Source: Agriotes lineatus (taxonomy: Eukaryota > Arthropoda > Insecta > Coleoptera > Elateridae). From it: DNA of 64,000 nt. Location: the NCBI GenBank assembly GCA_940337035.1, contig OW679197.1, positions 36,462,466 through 36,526,465 of the forward strand, read 5' to 3'. Positions 56,321-64,000 of the stretch are shown here, in pieces. The first letter of the stretch is position 1; every line of letters starts with the position of its first letter. Under the pieces are notes generated by a model. That model was given only the letters and a program-made list of their open reading frames with translations. It did not search any database and was not told the DNA's origin. The position numbers and the translations under genes were made by a program.

Positions 56321-56340
56321 CGTTTTAAACCATTGTACTC
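56321..56340. other. Centre (20-bp spacer) of the 9.2-kb palindrome
   Basis: Inverted symmetry runs to TAACA at 56320 and TGTTA at 56341. The 20 bases between (CGTTTTAAACCATTGTACTC) are not symmetrical as a whole. Mismatches rise in the inner 400 bp (for example TTGACCTACAGATG against CAGCTGAGGGTCAA) compared with the gene-bearing part. Confidence 0.8.
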
Positions 56341-56646
56341 TGTTACCTGATGCGGCAGCAGTTTGGACCTCTGATTTTATAGAATTTTAAAATAAAAAGG
56401 TATGGAAACACTGCGTGCGTCACATCGCAGATAGGATGGCACTTGTAAAATTCAGCGATGACGCATCACGACAAATAATAAAACGACAGCTGAGGGTCAA
56501 GTCTTTCGATAAAATATATGTCAAAACCGATTTAGAAATTTGTACATGGCTTAATTTATATGAAATATTGTATGAAATTGCATGTAGAAGGCTTTTTAAA
56601 ATATATGTGTTCTTAATTATGCAGAGAGTGCTCGTTTATATAGGGA

Positions 56647-56728
56647 GTCAGGTTGGCCGAATGGTTAAGGCGTCAGATTTAAGCTCTGATCTCGAGAGAG
56701 AATACGGGTTCGATTCCCGTACCTGTCA
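56647..56728 (+). tRNA. tRNA-Leu (UAA), right arm
   Basis: Same 82-base sequence as the left-arm gene, on the plus strand, with class-II variable arm, anticodon TAA and intact internal promoters. It is followed by a T-rich run (ATATTTTTTTTATAT) that could end RNA polymerase III transcription. The left arm has fewer T in this run. Confidence 0.85.
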
Positions 56729-56826
56729 TATTTTTTTTATATATTTATTATGAAAGTCTTGATTTTAAGCTAGTTTATTCACGACGGATCTACCAGAACA
56801 AACGACTGAGCTCCTTTTCGACTAAA

Positions 56827-57570
56827 ATGGACAAAGAGCGGAAGATGTTGATTGTATCGCCGGAATTTGTCCAACGTTTTAAGTCTGGCGATGATGCAGA
56901 GAAAAATATATTATCACAGCTTGATGACGAAATGCAAAAAGTTTTAAAGTCCAAATTAGCTGATCACGATAAATGGATCCAGTACAATCAAGTGTTACAA
57001 CGATTCCTTCATTTCACAAACCAGGCACGGCAGCCAATCAAAATACCTATTGAAACAACCAGTGACAGCCTATCAAATGCCGTTATTTTATCTACACTTC
57101 CCAAAACTTTTAAGAAAAAAGCTGAAGTTTTCCTACGCATTTTGAGTACCTCAAGCGATGTGAGCTGGGATCACAAGGGTACCGTTACTATAAAGGGTGA
57201 AATTTTACCGGCGTCTAACATAGTCGATTTAATTCACGACACTCTGCGGCCTCGAAAAACTATTAATCCACCCGGACGCCTACAGTTTGCTGATTACATC
57301 AAACACCTTAACGTTGCTAATGTGCTGCTAGCTAAACCTAAACAGCAAAAGAAGCCAACCCCGACTGGTACTACAGGAAAAACCGAAATGGAAACTGATA
57401 ACTGCGAGTCCGATTTAGAATATAAATTAAAAACACCAGCTACTCATCCAAGTCCACATCAAAAAGGTTCAGTCAGAAGAACGCCGATAAGGAAACGCCT
57501 CCAAAAAAGGGCCGTTAGAAAAACGCCTCTAAGGCAGATGTCATCAACACCAAAAACGAAGGGATTCTAG
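56827..57570 (+). CDS. Conserved-looking 247-aa protein of the palindrome, right copy
   Basis: Mirror copy of the left-arm gene, intact from the ATG at 56827 to TAG. The same features are visible: N-terminal MDKERKMLIVSPEFVQRF, an aromatic-rich helix region, a SNIVDLIHDTLRPRK motif near residues 133-147, a short Gly/Thr/Pro linker and an Arg/Lys-rich C-terminal 50 residues with repeated RKTP/RRTP-like units. The two copies differ by only three residues in 247, so either the duplication is recent or the arms are kept alike by gene conversion. No companion replication or capsid gene lies in the window. Function is unknown; nucleic-acid binding is inferred from the tail only. Confidence 0.75.
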   Translation: MDKERKMLIVSPEFVQRFKSGDDAEKNILSQLDDEMQKVLKSKLADHDKWIQYNQVLQRFLHFTNQARQPIKIPIETTSDSLSNAVILSTLPKTFKKKAEVFLRILSTSSDVSWDHKGTVTIKGEILPASNIVDLIHDTLRPRKTINPPGRLQFADYIKHLNVANVLLAKPKQQKKPTPTGTTGKTEMETDNCESDLEYKLKTPATHPSPHQKGSVRRTPIRKRLQKRAVRKTPLRQMSSTPKTKGF

Positions 57571-58139
57571 ATTGGGTGCATCTTAAACTTTAAAATGACA
57601 CAATGAAATTCTGATTTATTACTTGCAGCCTTTTTAATTTGAAATGTTGTGCACCTCAAACTACAGTTTTGTAAATTGCTAGCAGATTTTTAGAAAATAA
57701 GACATTCAGCTGTACAATTATTTTTATATTATTAAGTATTATACGAAATAAGAACAATATATTTGTTTATTACAAAGTGTTTGTGTTTTTTTTATTTCTA
57801 CTCTGCTATTGTTTTTCAGGAATCTGAAATAATTACAAAATCTAAAGCTAAAATATTAGTATTTGAAGTTATTTTACAGTTACAAAGTGTAAAATTTCAA
57901 AAAATCAATCTACGGTTTCATAATGGCGTGATATAATTTAAAAAATTGTGCTTTCTTTTAATTTTGGGCGATAGATTTTATAAAAAAGTGTAAAACATTT
58001 GCAAATTTTTCAACGAAATTGTGTGTATTTCCATCAAAAGTACAAGAATTTTTGAATTTTGTTTATCGAAATGCTTGTGGTAAAAGATTTTTTCAACGAA
58101 ATTGCTATTTCTTTTAATTTTGAGCGATGCATTTTATAA

Positions 58140-59000
58140 AAAGTGTAAAACATTTGCAAAATTATGCATAGTTTATGTAACATGACGTCGCTTTTTGTAA
58201 AAATTTATGTGAGATGGCGTGTAATTGCGTGATTTTTGTTCAATTTTCGTCATGTGTTGAGTAAAAATTTCGTTTTTTGTATAATTTCAAGTGACATGAT
58301 GACAGTTTTTGTATAATTTATGTGACATGATGTCGATTTTGTGTAAATTTATGCAAGATGGCGTGCAATTGCATGATTTTTGTTCAATTTTCATCGTGTG
58401 TTGAATGAAGATGTCGTTTTTTGTATAATTTCAAGTGACATGATGACAGTTTTTGTATAATTTATGTGACATGATGTCGATTTTTGTGAAAATTTATGTG
58501 AGATGCTGTATGATTGCGTGATTTTTGTTCAATTTTCATCGTGTGTTGAATGAAAATGTCGTTTTTTGTATAATTTCAAGTGACATGATGGCAGTTTTTG
58601 TATAATTTATGTGACATGATGTCGATTTTGTGTAAATTTATGCAAGATGGCGTGCAATTGCATGATTTTTGTTCAATTTTCATCGTGTGTTGAATGAAGA
58701 TGTCGTTTTTTGTATAATTTTAAGTGACATGATGACAGTTTTTGTATAATTTATGTGACATAATGTCGATTTTTGTGAAAATTTATGTGAGATGCTGTAT
58801 GATTGCGTGATTTTTGTTCAATTTTCATAGTGTGTTGAATGAAAATGTCGTTTTTTGTATAATTTCAAGTGATATGATGACAGTTTTTGTATAATTTATG
58901 TGACATGATGTCGATTTTTGTGAAAATTTATGTGAGATGCTGTATGATTGCGTGATTTTTGTTCACTTTTGAGTTAATTTGTCGTCATCACATGCATATT
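58140..59000. repeat. Tandem repeat array, right arm
   Basis: A unit of about 145-185 bp contains TGACATGATGTCGATTTT, GAAAATTTATGTGAGATG, TTGCGTGATTTTTGTTCAAT, TTTCATCGTGTGTTGAATGA and GTCGTTTTTTGTATAATTTC. It repeats about four to five times with small variants. Only about half as many copies occur in the left arm. Confidence 0.8.
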
Positions 59001-60567
59001 TAGTAAATTGTACACAAATTTTTGTAATAAAAATGCACAAAGAGCCCACATAACTGAAGTTTTGTTTATCGAAATGTAGGTGGTAGTAGATTTTTCAATA
59101 AAATTGCGTGTTTTATTCAAATTTATTTTAATTTGTCGTCAACACATACGTCTTTTTGTAATTTTTGCGTGCTTTTATTCAAATTTATTTCAATTTGTCG
59201 TCAACACAGACGTATTTTCGTAAAATTTTACTATTTTTTCAATGAAAGTTGTATAAAAATATTGTTTTTTGTCGTTTTTGCAGAATTTAATGTGACAAGA
59301 TGCCGATTTTTATAAATTTTCATGGGAGATGATGTCGATTTTCTAAAATTTTAAACGAAATGCTTTGGAAATTGCATGTTTTTATTCAAATATTAGTATT
59401 TGAAGCTATTTTTCACATACAAAGTATCGAAAATTCATATAAATTGAGCTACGATTTCATAATTGTGTGATGTACTTTAAAAAATTACGGTTTATTTGTT
59501 AAACGTTTGCAAAATTATGCTTAGAAATAACTCTTAAAAACTGTGTTTACATCATTTTTTCGGTACTATAAAGTCGCTTTGTAAAGATTTTCAACGAAAT
59601 TGTGCGTTTTTATTCAAATTTTTGTTACTTTGGGAGTCAACACATACGTATTTTCATAATTTTGCGTGCTTTTATTCAAATTTATTTTAATTTGTCGTCA
59701 ATACATGTGTCTTTTCGTAATTTTTTTACAAGAAAAATGGCTTGACTTATATTTTTACAAGTATCCTGTTTTTATTCAAATTTATGGGGGACAACCAATT
59801 TTATACAATAAGACTCGGATATCTTCGGAACACGGTAGCTGAAAGCAACGCACCACCCTTTCTTACCTATATGAGTAAGAAAAAGATAGCCATACAAAAA
59901 ATTATATTAGTAGGCATATTTAGTTGGCAAATGTCATAATTAAAATTAGTCAAGCCTTCTCCAATACTTGCTACTATGTTTATCTCTTTCTTACACCATT
60001 GCGAATAATTACGCATTTTATGTTTATCTCTTTCTTATTCAAGCAATACGTATTATCAGTATTTCAGGAATATATTAAAATAAAATTTGTAACTCGTTTT
60101 ATATTACGATCTGCCTTTACCTCTCATCGCCCATTTAATTTTTAAACTAGCTGTTGTAATTTATAAGCGGCTAAAACTCAGTCGAAAATATCATTTAAAA
60201 TTTATTTATAATATGAATATGGAAGTGTAATGTCAGAACAGCTAAGTGGTACAATGTTCAAACCTTTAAAACCAAACAAAACACAGGCACCGACCTGTTT
60301 TAAAAAGGGAACTTAGACGGAAATTTCCTATAGTAGGTAGGGACAATGAGAATCTCGTTAATCCAGCCATATAGCAGGCACAAATTATAAAATAATTAAT
60401 AAGCTGTTACAAATGCAAAATCACTTTTTTTAAATTCCTACAACTCATTTAACACCACAAGCCATGCAACTCCATTCTTATAAAACATATTTCTCAAAAA
60501 ATAGTTTGTTTAAAACAAGGGAGCTCGACACGCAAGTGTTGAAGTTTTAATAGGATTCAGTTACGTT

Positions 60568-60641
60568 GTCTGGGTAGCTCAGGTAGTTAGCCTCTTAGAC
60601 TCGTAATACTGTGATCGCTGGTTCGAATCCGGCCTAGGATC
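60568..60641 (+). tRNA. tRNA-like sequence, right arm (probably a pseudo-tRNA)
   Basis: Mirror copy of 52480-52553: GTCTGGGTAGCTCAGGTAG, then GCTGGTTCGAATCCGGC. The T-arm and both internal promoter boxes are good, the anticodon stem and acceptor are poor. Conservation of both boxes in both arms may reflect only recent arm identity. Confidence 0.5.
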
Positions 60642-61170
60642 ATCGCAGAAAGCTTTTTTTAAATTAAATAAATGCGAGAAAGCCAAGATGGCCGACACCC
60701 CGGGAAGTTTAAATTCAAAAAATTGAACTTAGAAAAAAAATCTGAAAAATTCAAATATTCGCGCGAAATTAAAATGGCCGCCGTGCATGAGAGAGAAGGA
60801 ACACAAGAGAGGGAGATTTAGCAGTTTGAAATTAAAATATTTCCGCAAGAAGTGCGTGCGCAGAAAACCAAGATGGCCGACACCCTGGAAGTTTAAATTC
60901 AAAAATTGGAACTTAGAAAAAAAAATCTGAAAATTTAAATTCAAATATTCACGCCAGAAAACCAAGATGGCCGACGTGTAATTCCAGAAGCAAATTAAAA
61001 ATGGCCGCGCGTAATTTAATCGGAAGCTAATGCGTAATTTAATCAGTAGCACATATGAAAATTAATTAGATCAACCCGCGGAATTAATTAGGTCAAACCG
61101 CGGATTTAATTCGCGGATTTAATTAGGTCAATTAATTTGATTGCCCCAGTTTTGGTGCCGCCCTACTACT

Positions 61171-61176
61171 AACGTT
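61171..61176. repeat. Right flanking hexamer AACGTT (putative target duplication)
   Basis: Directly follows CCCTACTACT at the palindrome's right end. Outside it, left and right flanks share no further symmetry. Confidence 0.6.
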
Positions 61177-61190
61177 ACAAGGCAATATAT

Positions 61191-61758
61191 CGAAAATGGT
61201 TTCAAATATTTTGATTAAATTTTGGTGAGGTAATAGGGAGATGTGAGGACATATTTAAACGAAGGGTAGGGGGTAACTTTGGAATTTTAAATAGGTTGAT
61301 GTACTTGTATTTATAAAATTCGAATCTACGTAAACAACTACGTATGTGCATAAAACATTTTTGGATTTGCTGTTTTAGAATTATGATTAACTAAATTTAA
61401 AAAATAAATACATTTTCCAAATAAATTAAGTTTACTTTTCAGAATTATTATTCGTTTCTATGGAAATGAGTTATTTTTCCTTAAGTCAGTTGAGAATTTT
61501 GACGTTTTAGCGATTATTATTCATTTTTATTTTATAACCTAAATCATAATTCCGTAACTGAAAAAGTACATTAAAGCATTTTTTGTACACGTAAATGTAG
61601 TCTTTTACGTAGATTCTAATTTTATAAACAAAAGTCCTTGTTAAATTTCCAAAATCGAGAGAGGAGGTAAATGTCAAAAATATGTTTAAATATGTCCCCC
61701 CATTTTCCTATTACCTCACCCAAATTTCATTGCAATATTTTAGATCATTTTCGAGATC
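61191..61758. mobile_element. Foldback/MITE next to the palindrome
   Basis: TCGAAAATGGTTTCAAATAT, GGTGAGGTAATAGG.A and GGACATATTTAAAC at the left are mirrored at 61675-61758 (GTTTAAATATGTCC, CCTATTACCTCACC, ATATTTTAGATCATTTTCGA). Inner parts (TTTATAAAATTCGAATCTACGTAAA) also pair with TTTACGTAGATTCTAATTTTATAAA. Arms of about 230 bp have diverged moderately, so it is older than the palindrome. Non-coding. Confidence 0.7.
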
Positions 61759-61769
61759 AGAATCAGAAT

Positions 61770-64000
61770 TCTCTATTCGAGTTTAGTTGTTTATTCTTCT
61801 AGAACATTGGTACTTGAACTTATATATGGTACATCCTTTTATTCGAATTTATCATTTTTGTGTTCTTAAGATTAGGATTGTGTAGGAGACCCTCGACGGT
61901 AAGTTATTTTTTTTTAGATGTTTGGTTAGATTGTGCGCGCTATTTTGGAACCGGTTGCGTACTACCAACAGCAAATACTACGCAAGACCCAGCCCCAAAG
62001 CAAAGTTTCTCAATGATTCTTACCAACATGAAATCGTACCAAACGATCGTTCAGGCTACATGGAGATATCGGAGGGTCGACTAGCTCCAATGAAAACGGC
62101 GTACGGTTCTTATTTTTCTGTTAATAGTAAAATACATTCAAAATTACTAGGGTCGCCAAAGAGTTTTTATATAATCGATAATTTCATAAGCTTGCCAGAA
62201 TTTTTAAACTCATTAAGGTACCATGCGTAACAGACTCGATAGGACCTGAAACAGACTTCAAAAAAGAAAACAATATCTCAATAGATTGGATTAGCCGTAC
62301 ACAAAATATTAATAATCGTGAACAAGGTTTACATTAGTTAACTATAATACAGACGATACAGGGTGTTCCATAATTTCAGGATCATCACGCGTCAAAATGT
62401 ATAAACGTGGCCACAAAACTGCAGAGGTTCTCTTTTAACTAATGCCAAATTACAAAGTAGAAGCAAACAAGCACAAGAATTTTTGCTAATTACAAGGAAG
62501 TAGTAAACAAGTGCAATATGGAAATTTAATATACCAGAGAGCGTTGACGCCTGAAGGAAAACAACCGTGCCAAATTACAGTGTTGGTGCAAGAAATCAAA
62601 CAAAGTACGCTAATCACAGCTTTCCAGTGCTTTTGCACCACTTATGTAAGAGTTTAAAATGCTGCAGTAAATGTACCTTTGATTTCAAATCCTTGCTGAA
62701 CACGAGATCGTGTGTTAATACTTCCAGAACCGCAAGGCGATGTTGACGAAACAAAATGCAGCGGACAATCCTAGTCTCGAAGAAACCAAAGCGGGGACGG
62801 ACATGGACTCTTGGCAACCATGACAAGGAAACTCAGTAAGAACTGCTAATTGAGCAGCTAATACCAGCCAACAAACCTCAAACTTGACGGTCTTAATATG
62901 GATCATTAAAAATTAAAACCTAAAAGTATGAGTCTTTAATTAAAACAAAAATAAAAAGTAGAAAGCATGCACATATCTAAAAGTTCCTAGCCTTGTAATT
63001 CAAACCGTGACACTGCTTGAATCCGAGACTAATGCGTTGGGGAAATCAAACCCAATAATCTTCGAAAAGTACGACCTATATGCAGGTGAACACCAAAAAC
63101 GGCACTCATCACTTTGACCACCAAAATCATGAAAGGTGCAAGTAGAGAGAAAGAGGCCAAGTCGGGGTGGCGCGTGACAAGATGAAAACATATCGTTGCA
63201 AGTGCAGCAGCAACTCAAATAATTGGTCTAGATGCGCACGACAACGAATCGATATTCCGAGATCGGCGTCCCAAGAATGACCAAAACGAGTTCACGATTA
63301 CAGAATTACGGCGTTCAGACAGGGGTGTTCAAAAGACATAAAGAAAGCTGGGCGATCTAAAAAGACTAAAAGGCGTTACGCAAAATAAACGTAACAGCGT
63401 CTCTCTCCAATAGGGGTTTCCTTTTAATAGGTTCTGGGTGTCCTGATTTTTTTCCGTAGCATCAAAGGCTACAACTGGATCAGGATCCACCCCGCGTTGA
63501 GCTACCTGAAGTACTATTTATTCGCGTTCTACGATAAGCCAGAATATTATCAACGAAGTAAGGCTTAACAGTTTCAAGGTTATAGCAATTAAATTATTTT
63601 TATTATTTTGGTTTTAAGATATTTGCTTAGTATGTAACTGTTGTTACACTATTTAATGTTATTCATTGCATTTCAAAATTGTACATTTTATTTGCTGTAA
63701 TGTAATTATGGTTCAGTTTGGTCACTATCTAGATCGTTGTTTTTGAAATTTCCGACAGTAGCTATTTGTAGTTATTATGCTTCCTTAATCAGATTTAATA
63801 AAAACTAAGTTCATATAATTTTATGTCGTGTAAATTCAGTCGCACGAACATTTTAGAAATTGTATACATTTCATTGGATTTTTCCCTTTTTTAAATTAAA
63901 ACATTTTATTTTTGTTAATTTCAGTTTTGACGTAATGCTGAAATATACCTTATAATTTTACTGAACAAAACATTAGAAACAGTTTCATATCAAACGCATT
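61770..64000. other. Unassigned sequence
   Basis: No supported gene. A solitary CAGGGTGTTCCATAATTTCA at about 62361 resembles foldback-family ends without a partner. Open frames of 60-100 codons here show no family resemblance. Confidence 0.4.

Larger units (their letters stand above)
51951..61170. mobile_element. 9.2-kb near-perfect palindrome, Polinton/Maverick-like derivative
   Basis: The left arm (51951-56320, 4370 bp) is the reverse complement of the right arm (56341-61170, 4830 bp) around a 20-bp spacer. Termini are AGTAGTAGGG...CCCTACTACT, and AACGTT lies on both sides, fitting the AG...CT ends and 6-bp duplications described for Polintons. Each arm holds, from the outside in, a tRNA-like sequence, tandem repeats, a 247-aa gene reading outward from the centre and a tRNA-Leu gene. 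Polymerase B, integrase, protease, ATPase and capsid genes of a full Polinton are absent, so it is non-autonomous. The Polinton label is inferred from ends and target site. Confidence 0.65.

Noticed and set aside
61922..62230. 102-codon frame right of the palindrome
   Set aside because: No family resemblance or supporting signals.
62361..62400. Solitary CAGGGTGTTCC as the end of a transposon
   Set aside because: No matching inverted end was found within the window, so an element cannot be delimited.

Overview
This window looks like nuclear DNA of an insect, plausibly a beetle. It is AT-rich, the introns that can be recognised are short, and it is packed with insect-type mobile DNA: Tc1/mariner and pogo relatives, a hAT element, RTE/jockey-like non-LTR retrotransposon debris, Crypton-type tyrosine-recombinase remnants and a Polinton-like element. 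I could not recognise any host protein-coding gene. Intact coding capacity is limited to a two-exon DDE transposase (16273-17938, minus) and two near-identical copies of a 247-aa protein in a giant palindrome.

Layout. 0.8-10.6 kb is an inverted-repeat zone: a pogo-like deletion element, a 1.2-kb foldback, and a run of hairpins with GC-rich loops at 6.7-8.4 kb. 11.2-13.6 kb is a tandem array of five small elements, each built as matched short terminal inverted repeats around a body, with a terminal hairpin outside one end. 14.4-18.8 kb holds a dead mariner beside an apparently intact Tc1/IS630-type element of about 3 kb that carries a nested MITE. 19-51 kb is mostly unrecognised AT-rich sequence with non-LTR fragments, old interspersed repeats, a mariner-type element (36.6 kb), a hairpin-ended element with a tyrosine-recombinase pseudogene (37.6-38.8 kb), a hAT MITE (43.4 kb), a smaller hairpin-ended element (47.3 kb) and a 100-N assembly gap. 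51.95-61.17 kb is one 9.2-kb palindrome with a 20-bp spacer. Each arm carries the 247-aa gene, a tRNA-Leu(UAA) gene, a tRNA-like sequence and tandem repeats. Its AGT...ACT ends and flanking AACGTT hexamers fit a Polinton/Maverick-type insertion.

Most notable: (1) at least seven hairpin-ended elements share an architecture, but each has its own matched inverted-repeat sequence and its own hairpin-arm motif, which often recurs as iterons in the body. Two of them contain Crypton-like recombinase remnants, and three independent comparisons suggest inversion of a segment between inverted repeats. (2) The 9.2-kb palindrome resembles an integrated head-to-head, panhandle-like derivative of a protein-primed virus-like element that carries a tRNA gene. 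All similarity statements come from reading the sequence and from family knowledge; no database search was run.
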